DNA from: Desulfovibrio sp.
GTDB taxonomy: Bacteria > Desulfobacterota > Desulfovibrionia > Desulfovibrionales > Desulfovibrionaceae
Length of the DNA: 64,000 nt
Assembly: GCF_019422935.1 (NCBI RefSeq)
Contig: NZ_JAHZCJ010000007.1
Location: forward strand, 124,001-188,000
Reading direction: 5' to 3'
The first letter of the stretch is position 1. Every line of letters begins with the position of its first letter. This document shows, in pieces, positions 21,162 through 29,024 of the stretch. The notes beneath the pieces are model-generated. The model was not told the origin of the DNA. It made no database searches and worked only from the letters and a program-made list of their open reading frames with translations. The translations under genes were made by a program, and so were the position numbers.

Positions 21162-22592
21162 CTAACGTATGGATTTGTATCCATCGTAGGTTTTGAGCTT
21201 GCCTGTGAGTTTGGGAGCGTCATTGATCAGCACGGGCACAGGGGTGCCGTTTTCGAGCTTTTTCAGCCAGGCTTCGGCCTTGCTGCTGAGCAGTTCGGGC
21301 TTGTCCTTGCCCAGTTGCTGCACTTCGGGCCGGGGCCACAAAAATCCGCCGTTTTCGTTACGTCCTTGCAGGAGGTAACGGGTATTGCCCTGCTGCACGG
21401 CCTTGGCCACAGTGAGCTTTTTCTGGTTCTGGTACAGGGCCACGGCTGCCAGAATACCGGCATCGTCCTTGCGGGCGCGGTTGAGCGCAAGGCCAACGGC
21501 GGTGTCGGCGTATTCGCTCACAAAGTTGAAATCGCCCTGAGAGTCAAAAGCCACAAAAACGGGGCCACGCCCACGGTACAGGGGGGCAATGAGCTTTGAA
21601 ATACTCAATGTTTTGCCCTTGCCCTGGGTCTGCGCGTGAAAATCATCATCATAGGCATTGATGTACTTGCCGTTCTGTTCCTTGTTGGTCATGGCAAGTA
21701 CGCCGTCCACGCCTTCAATGCCAAAAACTTCGGGGCTGACCGCAGCGGAGATGACATCAATAAACGAGGCAGAACACACCCAGGCGTCAAAGCCGTTGAC
21801 TTCAAGCGCGTGGAACAGCTCTTGAATTTCAGGCGATACCGTTATGCCCTGCTTGTATGATACCGTGATCTGCCCGGCCTTGCTGCCCTTGTAGGCCGCA
21901 GGGCTCTGCCACTTGCGCTTTTGCCAGAAGGCAGGGTCAGCGCTGCCCTTGCGGTAGTGCACAAAGGCCTCGTGCGCCATGCCGTAAACCTGCTGGGGCG
22001 TCATACCCGTAAACCAGTAGGTGATCCAGGGGTAGGAAACAGAAACATCCATGGTGTCGCCAATGGCGTCATAAAGCCAGCGCGCCTTGGTGGCAAATTC
22101 CTTCCAGTCGTCGCTGGCCTGCATCTTCTGCATTCTTTCGCCGTAAACTCCGGCGGGGGAAACATAACCCTGCGCGTACAGCCGCTTGTATGCGGCAGCG
22201 GCATCGGCAGCAACCGTGGCAACCGTGAGATTGTTATATTCCTTGCCCAGATCCATGTTGATATCCGGCACGCCGGTGGTCAGCACGGCGTACATTTGCT
22301 CGGGCTTGACGGCAAAGCGCATGTGCTCCAGCTGATAGATTGCAAGCTGCTCTTCCACATCCAGAATGGAAACAGTGTTGTCAAAATCAAAAACAGCGTA
22401 AGGCCGGATGGAAGGATTATAGTTGGGGCTGCCCTTGCCATAGAGCACAAACATTTCATTGAGGCTCTGCCTGACGGTGGGATCCCACCCCTCGCGCTGC
22501 AACATGACAGTATCCGCTGCGCCAGCGGCGGAAGCCATGAACATCGCCACAGTAACCAACACACAGCACACCCATAATCTGCATTTTTGCAT
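21162..22592 (-). CDS. Exported HAD-superfamily phosphatase-like protein
   Basis: A 476-residue protein with a cleavable signal peptide (MQKCRLWVCCVLVTVAMFMA, cleavage near SAAGA-AD). The mature part carries HAD motif I FDFDNT (68-73; predicted nucleophile D69). VCSASFIDVISAAV resembles motif II and VAFDSQGDFNF motif IV, as in phosphoserine-phosphatase-like enzymes. It is larger than the simple family members, with an extra helical insert between motifs I and II. The ATG at 22592 was chosen because AGGAG lies 9 nt upstream and the signal peptide starts there. It probably hydrolyses a phosphoester in the periplasm; the substrate is unknown. It stands alone. Confidence 0.75.
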   Translation of the reverse strand: MQKCRLWVCCVLVTVAMFMASAAGAADTVMLQREGWDPTVRQSLNEMFVLYGKGSPNYNPSIRPYAVFDFDNTVSILDVEEQLAIYQLEHMRFAVKPEQMYAVLTTGVPDINMDLGKEYNNLTVATVAADAAAAYKRLYAQGYVSPAGVYGERMQKMQASDDWKEFATKARWLYDAIGDTMDVSVSYPWITYWFTGMTPQQVYGMAHEAFVHYRKGSADPAFWQKRKWQSPAAYKGSKAGQITVSYKQGITVSPEIQELFHALEVNGFDAWVCSASFIDVISAAVSPEVFGIEGVDGVLAMTNKEQNGKYINAYDDDFHAQTQGKGKTLSISKLIAPLYRGRGPVFVAFDSQGDFNFVSEYADTAVGLALNRARKDDAGILAAVALYQNQKKLTVAKAVQQGNTRYLLQGRNENGGFLWPRPEVQQLGKDKPELLSSKAEAWLKKLENGTPVPVLINDAPKLTGKLKTYDGYKSIR

Positions 22593-22948
22593 ATCGTACA
22601 CTCCTGCAATCATTTTTGTTCCCAGCACTGCCATGCCAAGAGAATAGCCCCAAGCCGCAGCTCAACATTTGAATTTTCACAGCTTGAGTAAACTTGTAAG
22701 TGACAAAAATGTTGCAGTTTGCGTGCCATTAATAAATTTTCAACAATTTGTTTTAATTACTAAAATATGCCAAGGCATCATAAAATGACGTAGTCTTGAT
22801 ACAATTCCGTAAAAAAGACATGCAAGTAAGACAAAATTGTAATTTTATGTATTTGTGGAATTATATGCTTTTCATACTAAAAAGGCCGCCCTGCGGACGA
22901 CCCATCATGACGGCGCAGATGCTTCCCGACAAATTTAAAAGCAGCACA
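22593..22948. other. Intergenic AT-rich region
   Basis: 356 bp between two minus-strand genes. It holds the upstream region of the HAD gene, a strongly AT-rich stretch (about 22680-22880) likely to contain its promoter, a small ATGCC-AA-GGCAT palindrome near 22770, and the terminator of the membrane-protein gene. No coding sequence is supported. Confidence 0.55.
22879..22903 (-). terminator. Terminator of the membrane-protein gene
   Basis: On the minus strand a short GC hairpin (CCGC/GCGG core within GGTCGTCCGCAGGGCGGCC) is followed by TTTTT. The stem is imperfect. Confidence 0.5.
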
Positions 22949-23653
22949 TTATGCGGAAGGCTGCGGCATCGCCTCGTGCATGGCTTGCTCAAACTGCAGA
23001 GTATAGCTGTCCAGCTTCTTTTTCCGGTTGTAGTCGTTGGAGCTCTTCATATACAGGCCCCCGCCAGCGGCTACCACCAGCGCGGCAATACCGCCGAACT
23101 TGGCGCTCATATACAGGGCCTCGGGCAAACGGCGCGCAAGTTCATCCATGCTTTCTGTAAACAGATGCATGAGAAAGCTGAAACAGACCAGCCCAACCAG
23201 AAAGACTATGACGCTGACCTTGCAGACCTTTTTCAAAGGGTAGGATTCCAGGTCATACTCGGTAACGCGGCTCACGCCGCAGCGTTTCATCAAGGATGCG
23301 GCGTCCACAAAATCATGCTTCCAGCCTGATGTTTGGTTGCTTGCAGCATAGACTTCCAGAGCAGCACCATCGCCGCCCTCTGTGGTGCTGGCCGGGCCAA
23401 GGCAACCGAGCTTCAGGCAGTCCCCTACCGCGACAGGGCAGAAATCGGGAAGGGGCAACTGCGCCTCCGCGCCGTTTTCAAGCCGAACTACAGCGCACTG
23501 CCATTGCTTGCGGCCCCGAGGCATGCACAGTTTTGCACCACTGCCCAAAGCGATGTTCTGCTCCTGCGCAGAAGCCTGCCAGGGGGCAACTGCCAGCACA
23601 TGGGCCTCAACGGCACATGCCCGAAAGACTCTGCCTTCAACTGTAAAATCCAT
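22949..23653 (-). CDS. Hypothetical membrane protein with two C-terminal helices
   Basis: A 234-residue protein of no recognised family. The first about 130 residues look soluble and beta-rich (MDFTVEGRVFRACAVEAHVL, then VAVGDCLKLGCLG), somewhat like a small barrel. They are followed by a charged linker with a Cys, two membrane helices (VSVIVFLVGLVCFSFLMHLF and FGGIAALVVAAGGGLYM) separated by a short loop, and a charged tail. Its start is 42 bp past the stop of the NFACT gene, so the two are probably co-transcribed. No function can be assigned. Confidence 0.65.
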   Translation of the reverse strand: MDFTVEGRVFRACAVEAHVLAVAPWQASAQEQNIALGSGAKLCMPRGRKQWQCAVVRLENGAEAQLPLPDFCPVAVGDCLKLGCLGPASTTEGGDGAALEVYAASNQTSGWKHDFVDAASLMKRCGVSRVTEYDLESYPLKKVCKVSVIVFLVGLVCFSFLMHLFTESMDELARRLPEALYMSAKFGGIAALVVAAGGGLYMKSSNDYNRKKKLDSYTLQFEQAMHEAMPQPSA

Positions 23654-23695
23654 GAAAACCTCTCTCCATAATGCGCCCGTGGGGCTTGCCCCTCT

Positions 23696-25378
23696 TTACC
23701 GGGGCAGCAGCGTTTCCTCAAGGGCAAGATCTACGGGAACCTCACGCGAGGGCAGCGACTTGTCTATGCGCACCGTGCCCGCAGGGGCGTTGCGCATAGG
23801 TTTGACGTGACGCACCTCGGCATACTGTATGCGCGCACGGGCGGCGTCGCGTTGCCAGCTTTTGCAGGCGGCCAGCGCCCCCGCCTCGTCAAGAGTGCGA
23901 GGCGGAACTTCCTGCCCGCCGTGGGCTCGGCGGATAATCACGTGCGAACCGGGGCCGTTTTCCGCATGCAGCCAGATATCGTGCGGGGCAGCAAGCTTGC
24001 GCGCGGCCAGATTGCCCTTGGAATCGCGCCCGCGCAGCAGCACAAACCCATCTGAACTTATGAACATCTGCACATTCTTAGGCAGGGTGGCGGCCATGCC
24101 AGAACCAGCCGCGCGCCCGGGGGAAGCCGCCTCATCGGCAGCGCCCGCAGTGGCGCCCAGCAGGCTGCCGGGCCGGGCCTGACGCAAGGAGGCCAGTTCG
24201 TCTTCCAGCGCCGCGCGCCGCACAGCCAGATGCTCCATGCCGCGTTGACCGCGCCGGGCCGAGTGAAAAAGGCGGGCCATTTGCTCGCGCACAGAATACC
24301 GCAGATCCAGCGGTATTTCCCGCGCCGGGCCGTGCGGGCCTTCCTCCACAGTGATGGAAGCCGCGCGAAAATCCCCAGGCCAGCGCCACAATTCGGCCTG
24401 AAGCGCCAGAGCGTCTGCCTGACAGGCCATCATCTTGCCAAGGCGGTTTTCTTCCTCGCGCAGTTTTTCCAGCAGCTTCGTGAGCTTGCGCGCGCGCCTG
24501 TCCAGAGGCTGGGCCGCCTCCCGCGCCTGATCCAGAGCCAGACGGGCAAGCACCATATCCTGCCCTGCCAGTTCGGTCAGATTCAAGGCATCCGGCCCGC
24601 AAAATTCAGCAATGGATGATGCCTCCGCATCCTTGCCCTGCAAGGCCCTTTGCTGTTCCGGGGGCAGAGGCCAGGCGCTTATGGCGAGCACTGGACGCGG
24701 CATGGCCGGTGCAGAGGCATTGTCGAAGCCAGGCGCGCTGGGGCCGTAGCAGAACACGTCACCGCCGCCAGCCCGCAGGTCTTCCAGCAAGGCCCACTGT
24801 TCCGGCTCTTCGAGGCAGGCAAGCGTTCGGCGCAGGGCGGGGGTAAGCACAGGCCACTGCCGCCAGTTGTTCAGGGCATCCGCCAGTTGCACAGGCTCAG
24901 GCCAGACGGCCTGCTCATCTTCCGGCGATTCATCCTCGGGCAGGAAGCGGAGCGAAGGCCCTTCGCGCAGATCAAGCAACAGCCAGGTCAGGCGCGGGGA
25001 TTGCTCCGTGTCTGACTCACCCTGCCCCTGTTGCGGCAATGGCGGCAGTTGGGGAGCCTCTGCGCCGCCGCCAAGCAGCAGCCACAAACAGCGCTCGCTC
25101 CAGCGGGCCACGCAGGCAACAATACGCCGACCAGCGGCATATTTGCGCAGCCGCATGATGGGCGCTGAAGGCGCACGGCCCACGCTGATGCGCTGTGAGG
25201 TAATAAAACAGAACGGTTCCTTGCGCCCAAAGCGCAGGCAAAGCTGCCTCTTGCGCCCACCGCTGTAAACCATGAGAGCCAGCAGGCCATCAGCAGGTTC
25301 CTGAATTTTTTCCACCCTTGCGCCAGTGAGCAGGGGGGTGAGGTCTTCACAAAAACGGCGGAAAAGATGGGCATCCAT
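23696..25378 (-). CDS. NFACT-family (RqcH/FbpA-like) protein
   Basis: A 560-residue protein with an NFACT-N domain at the start (MDAHLFRRFCEDLTPLLTGARVEKI...), a helical middle (about 290-400), and an NFACT-R domain at the end (about 430-545; ISSDGFVLLRGRDSKGNLAARKL, then DIWLHAENGPGSHVIIR). In other bacteria RqcH binds stalled 50S-peptidyl-tRNA and adds alanine tails; FbpA-type homologues were first described as adhesins. The quality-control role is the better inference here, but the middle region is divergent. It precedes the membrane-protein gene. Confidence 0.8.
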   Translation of the reverse strand: MDAHLFRRFCEDLTPLLTGARVEKIQEPADGLLALMVYSGGRKRQLCLRFGRKEPFCFITSQRISVGRAPSAPIMRLRKYAAGRRIVACVARWSERCLWLLLGGGAEAPQLPPLPQQGQGESDTEQSPRLTWLLLDLREGPSLRFLPEDESPEDEQAVWPEPVQLADALNNWRQWPVLTPALRRTLACLEEPEQWALLEDLRAGGGDVFCYGPSAPGFDNASAPAMPRPVLAISAWPLPPEQQRALQGKDAEASSIAEFCGPDALNLTELAGQDMVLARLALDQAREAAQPLDRRARKLTKLLEKLREEENRLGKMMACQADALALQAELWRWPGDFRAASITVEEGPHGPAREIPLDLRYSVREQMARLFHSARRGQRGMEHLAVRRAALEDELASLRQARPGSLLGATAGAADEAASPGRAAGSGMAATLPKNVQMFISSDGFVLLRGRDSKGNLAARKLAAPHDIWLHAENGPGSHVIIRRAHGGQEVPPRTLDEAGALAACKSWQRDAARARIQYAEVRHVKPMRNAPAGTVRIDKSLPSREVPVDLALEETLLPR

Positions 25379-25804
25379 AGAAAAAACCGGCTTAGGGGCA
25401 AAGTGAATGGCTGGGGAGTAAACAGGGGCAAGGCGGGGCAGACGGCCCGATCGGGAGGGAAGGTCTTAGCCTGCCAAAGACAAGGCCGCACAACATCCCC
25501 AGAGTGTGCGCGTACGAGCGGCAAACGCAGTTCCAGGCGCAACCGATGGCAGACCGCAGGCTGGCATAATTGCGCAGACGGTTTGGGTAACAGCCTCGCC
25601 AGCTCTTTCCATTGGCATGGTACGACCGTTGCGAACAGGCCAGAAGTCTCGCAGACCCAGTTCGCCAGACCCCCGCCGCGCGGCGGAACCACCGGGAGCC
25701 TGCCCGAAGTATGCATGCCGTCAGGCGCAAGCGGGAGTGCGCGAGCGCAGCGCCCGCCTGGCCGAAAGCAACAAAAACAGTGCCTTTAAGGCAAAGAAAT
25801 GACG
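25379..25804. other. Intergenic region between the NFACT gene and dksA
   Basis: 426 bp, GC-rich unlike most spacers here. It holds the dksA terminator at 25772-25793 and a CCCGATCGGG palindrome near 25448. Minus-strand frames of 112 and 242 codons cross it but one overlaps the NFACT gene out of frame and neither has a recognisable product. A structured RNA is possible, but no family signature was found. Confidence 0.5.
25772..25793 (-). terminator. Terminator of the dksA-like gene
   Basis: On the minus strand a short TGCCT/AGGCA hairpin just past the stop codon is followed by CTGTTTTTG. Confidence 0.6.
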
Positions 25805-26167
25805 TTAATCGCCGCGAAGGTGTTCGTCTTCTTCCTGTTTGGCTTTGCAGTTAATGCACAAACGCGTCACAGGCCGGGCCTTGAGACGGGGAACGCTGAT
25901 GTCGTCGCCGCAGTCTTCGCAAATCCCGTAGGTGCCATCGTCAATGCGGGTAAGGGCTGCCTGGATCTTGCGGATCAGGCGGCGCTCACGGTCACGGATG
26001 CGCAGGGTAAAGGCCCTGTCGGATTCTGCAGTGGCGCGGTCAGCCGGGTCGGCAAACACTTCGTTGCTATCCGTCAGTTCTTCCAGGGTGCTGTCACCCT
26101 TCTGCTTCGCTTCTTCAAGCATGTCGGAAAGAAGCTTGCGAAAGTATTCCAAATCCTTGTGATCCAT
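25805..26167 (-). CDS. dksA: DksA/TraR-family zinc-finger transcription factor
   Basis: A 120-residue regulator that binds the RNA polymerase secondary channel. It has an N-terminal coiled coil, the acidic tip DPADRA (40-45, matching the DxxDxA motif), and a C4 zinc finger with C83/C86 (CEDC) and C104/C107 (CINC). Length is close to short DksA proteins. The ATG follows GGAGG by 6 nt. A sigma-70-like promoter lies about 175 bp upstream. It is alone in its transcription unit. Paralogues are common in this group, so equivalence to E. coli DksA is likely but not certain. Confidence 0.9.
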   Translation of the reverse strand: MDHKDLEYFRKLLSDMLEEAKQKGDSTLEELTDSNEVFADPADRATAESDRAFTLRIRDRERRLIRKIQAALTRIDDGTYGICEDCGDDISVPRLKARPVTRLCINCKAKQEEDEHLRGD

Positions 26168-26342
26168 TTAAATCCTCCGGCGGACGCCGCTGGGGGGCGC
26201 ATGAACGGTCTACTAATAGGCCTTGCAGGAACATGCATGGAGCAAGCAATTCGCACCGCATATCCTGCGTTGGCCAGCCATGCGGCGGCATGGCCCGCTC
26301 AGAGCACCTCTCAATGAAAATGCTCTTTTGATGCAATGGACT

Positions 26343-26371
26343 CATATAGCTACATGCGCAATCTTTGTAAA
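26343..26371 (-). promoter_or_regulatory. Sigma-70 promoter for dksA
   Basis: On the minus strand TTTACA (26371-26366), 17-nt spacer, TATATG (26348-26343). The leader would be about 170 nt. Confidence 0.55.
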
Positions 26372-26419
26372 GCTGTGCCCTCAAGATTACGCAAAGCATG
26401 CACTTTGGCGACTGGCGCA

Positions 26420-26446
26420 AACAGAAACCCCGGTTAAACCGGGGCT
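26420..26446 (-). terminator. Terminator of the PP-loop gene
   Basis: Stem CCCCGGT/ACCGGGG with a 3-nt loop, followed on the minus strand by TTTCTGTTT. It lies about 55 bp past the stop. Confidence 0.75.
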
Positions 26447-26500
26447 TAAGATGCGATAAAAGCACAGCAATAAGAAGCTATGATGACCGTTGCGCGGCAA

Positions 26501-27652
26501 TCAGGCTCCAGTTGGATCGTCTTCCCGTCCGGCTTCAAGTCGCTCAGCCTCGTAGCGGGCTTCGCGGGCTGCTGCCTTGGCGGCATCCTGTGCGGCCTGC
26601 CGTTCGCGCGCTTCAGCGCGGATAACGCCCTTGATCTCGTCCCAGGCAGGCTCGTTCCACAAATCCTCGCAACGCTGCGTGGGAACGGATATGTCTGTGA
26701 ATTCCTCGCCTCGGCGGGCGCGCACAAACACATCCCCGCCAGTGGCAACGGCCTTGGGCGCATAGGAGGCTGTCATCTGGCAGGCGGTGCGCAGCACGTC
26801 CTCGGGCCATAAGGCCCCGTTGCGGGCCAGAGCCAACGGCCCCGGCATGTCGCGCATGCGCAGGACAAGGTCGTCCGGGCCTGCGGCCGCGCCCAGCAGG
26901 TCGTTGTCCGCACTATTGCGCCCAACGCACAGCCAGTAGTGGTTCTGCCCCTCGCTGTGCCAGAACTGACGGCCAAGATTGGCAAGGGTAAAATCACTGG
27001 CGCTCGGCTCCGGCAAACGGGTAAGCACCAGCCAGTAGCGGCGGGCGTTCTCGCGCTCGGTCAGACGGCAGCCGCCCCCCGGAGTGGGGATTTCCTTGAT
27101 GCCGTATTCCTTGGCAAGGTTCAGTTGCTCGGTGCGGCCCCTGCCCCAGATGCTCAGCAGGCGCGAGCGGTCCACAAGCCCGCTTTCTTCCACAGGGGTC
27201 GGCGGCAAATGCTTGGCGCACAGTGGCCGCAGCAGGATATCTGCCACGGCGGCATCGCGCATGATGACATTCAGCGTGTCGCGCCGTTGCGACATGGGGC
27301 GCTGACCCAGAACCTCGCCCGAAGCCAGGGCCTTGGCCCCCACGCTTTCCATATATTTGCGGGCCTCACGCAGCAGCAGTATTTTGCAGTCAACGCAGGG
27401 GTTGAGCACCTTGCCAAAACCGTGTTCCGGCCTTTGGCGCAGCATGGCGGCGAACTGGGGGCCGACATCCTGAGTAACAATATCGAGGTCGTAAATCTTG
27501 CGCCAACGTGCCGCCACAGCTTCGCCGCCAAAAAAGGGCGAATAAAAATGCAGGCAACGCACGGCAAGACCCTGGCGCTCAAGCAGTTTGGCTGTAAGCA
27601 GGCTGTCGAGCCCGCCGGAAAACAATACTATTATTTGGGGAGAATCGCTCAT
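26501..27652 (-). CDS. PP-loop ATPase, tRNA thiolation-type (ThiI/MnmA-like)
   Basis: A 383-residue protein. The N-terminal half has the ATP-pyrophosphatase P-loop SGGLDS (12-17), and NPCVDCKI with C86 and C89, as in tRNA thiouridylases that activate a uridine and transfer sulfur. The C-terminal half (after about 190; EYGIKEIPTPGGGCRLTERENARRYW) is a separate domain ending in a charged Ala/Glu/Arg-rich helix. It is commonly annotated as a thiouridylase in Desulfovibrio, but the target position is not clear. The ATG at 27652 was preferred because homology begins there; the frame is open 34 codons further up. It is divergent from recA. Confidence 0.75.
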   Translation of the reverse strand: MSDSPQIIVLFSGGLDSLLTAKLLERQGLAVRCLHFYSPFFGGEAVAARWRKIYDLDIVTQDVGPQFAAMLRQRPEHGFGKVLNPCVDCKILLLREARKYMESVGAKALASGEVLGQRPMSQRRDTLNVIMRDAAVADILLRPLCAKHLPPTPVEESGLVDRSRLLSIWGRGRTEQLNLAKEYGIKEIPTPGGGCRLTERENARRYWLVLTRLPEPSASDFTLANLGRQFWHSEGQNHYWLCVGRNSADNDLLGAAAGPDDLVLRMRDMPGPLALARNGALWPEDVLRTACQMTASYAPKAVATGGDVFVRARRGEEFTDISVPTQRCEDLWNEPAWDEIKGVIRAEARERQAAQDAAKAAAREARYEAERLEAGREDDPTGA

Positions 27653-27722
27653 GCCCGCGCTTGTACGACAGCATGCGCCCGTGCGCAAGGGGAGCATGCT
27701 GCCTTGCGCAGCTTTTGCCTGC

Positions 27723-27751
27723 TTGCAATTATCATTATCAGGAATTATACT
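27723..27751 (+). promoter_or_regulatory. Sigma-70 promoter for recA
   Basis: TTGCAA (27723-27728), 17-nt spacer, TATACT (27746-27751), about 110 bp before recA. No E. coli-type LexA box was seen here. Confidence 0.7.
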
Positions 27752-27862
27752 CAATTATTAACAGCACAAGCGCAGGCCCGCCGCCGATCTGGCATTTGCC
27801 TTGCTCGTCTTGGTCTGCTACACTAATGCGCTTGAAGATATTTTTACCCGGAGCAATGAGCT

Positions 27863-28945
27863 ATGGCGAAGAAACCGGCCATGAGTCAGGAAAACGCGCG
27901 CGCCGAAGCCTTGGGCACCGCACTTGCCACCATCGAACGCAAGTACGGCAAGGGCGCTGTGATGAAGCTTTCCGACGATGCCCACGTCAATATTCCCGTG
28001 ATCCCCACAGGTTCCATCGGCCTTGATCTGGCCCTTGGCGTGGGGGGCATTCCGCGCGGGCGCATCAGCGAAATTTTTGGCCCGGAATCTTCGGGCAAAA
28101 CCACGCTGACCCTCCACATTATTGCAGAATGCCAGAAAATGGGCGGCACCTGCGCCTTTGTGGATGCAGAACACGCTCTTGACATTGCTTACGCCAAACG
28201 TCTCGGCGTCGTCACCGACGAACTGCTCATTTCGCAGCCCGATTACGGCGAACAGGCGCTGGATATTGCCGACATGCTCGTGCGGTCCGGTGCGGTTGAC
28301 CTTGTGGTAGTGGACTCTGTGGCCGCGCTTATTCCGCAGGCCGAACTTGACGGCGACATGGGCGAAACACAGGTGGGCGGCCATGCCCGCCTTATGTCGC
28401 ACGCCATGCGCCGCCTCACCGGCACCATTCACAAATCGCGCACGTCTGTGATCTTTATCAACCAGATCCGCATGAAGATCGGCGTGACCGGCTACGGCAG
28501 CCCAGAAACCACCACTGGCGGCAACGCGCTCAAGTTCTATTCTTCCGTGCGCCTTGATATCCGGCGCATCCAGACCCTCAAGGACAAGGAAGAATCCTTC
28601 GGCTCGCGCACCAGGGTCAAGGTGGTCAAAAACAAGGTTGCCCCGCCCTTCCGAAGCGCCATTTTTGACATTCTGTACGGTCAGGGCATTTCGCGCTCCG
28701 GCGAACTGCTTGACCTCGGCATTGAAGCCAAGATCATCGACCAGAGCGGCTCGTGGTTTGCATTTGGAAACGAAAAGCTCGGCCAGGGCCGCGAAAAAGT
28801 ACGTGCGCTGCTGGATGAAAACCTTGATCTGCGCAACCAGATTGAAGCCAAGGTTGTGGAATTTCTGGGCCTGAACCCCAAGGAATTTGTACCCACAGAA
28901 GAAGACCTGGACGAAGGGGAAGCCCCCGCGCCCACTTACGAATAA
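27863..28945 (+). CDS. recA: Recombinase RecA
   Basis: Forms filaments on single-stranded DNA for homologous recombination and SOS induction. The 360-residue protein has Walker A GPESSGKT (73-80), the Walker B region [12 protein letters not shown], loop L1/L2 regions ([44 protein letters not shown]) and an acidic C-terminal tail ([15 protein letters not shown]). Length is normal. GGAG lies 9 nt before the ATG. A hairpin terminator separates it from alaS. Confidence 0.98.
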   Translation: MAKKPAMSQENARAEALGTALATIERKYGKGAVMKLSDDAHVNIPVIPTGSIGLDLALGVGGIPRGRISEIFGPESSGKTTLTLHIIAECQKMGGTCAFVDAEHALDIAYAKRLGVVTDELLISQPDYGEQALDIADMLVRSGAVDLVVVDSVAALIPQAELDGDMGETQVGGHARLMSHAMRRLTGTIHKSRTSVIFINQIRMKIGVTGYGSPETTTGGNALKFYSSVRLDIRRIQTLKDKEESFGSRTRVKVVKNKVAPPFRSAIFDILYGQGISRSGELLDLGIEAKIIDQSGSWFAFGNEKLGQGREKVRALLDENLDLRNQIEAKVVEFLGLNPKEFVPTEEDLDEGEAPAPTYE

Positions 28946-28962
28946 AGGCCATTTTTTACCTG

Positions 28963-28996
28963 CGACCGCGCGCCTTGGTGGTGCGCGGTCGTTGTT
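28963..28996 (+). terminator. Terminator between recA and alaS
   Basis: Perfect 9-bp stem CGACCGCGC / GCGCGGTCG followed by TTGTTC. Readthrough into alaS is possible because the T-tract is short. Confidence 0.65.
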
Positions 28997-29024
28997 CGCG
29001 CAGACCCCATTACGGAGCCAGTAA

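Larger units (their letters stand above)
26168..26500. other. Intergenic region upstream of dksA
   Basis: 333 bp without a gene. It holds the dksA promoter (26343-26371) and the terminator of the PP-loop gene (26420-26446). Confidence 0.65.

Noticed and set aside
25392..25730. 112-codon minus-strand frame in the gap before dksA
   Set aside because: No ribosome-binding site, and the composition (Arg/Ser/Cys-rich) is typical of a random frame in GC-rich DNA.
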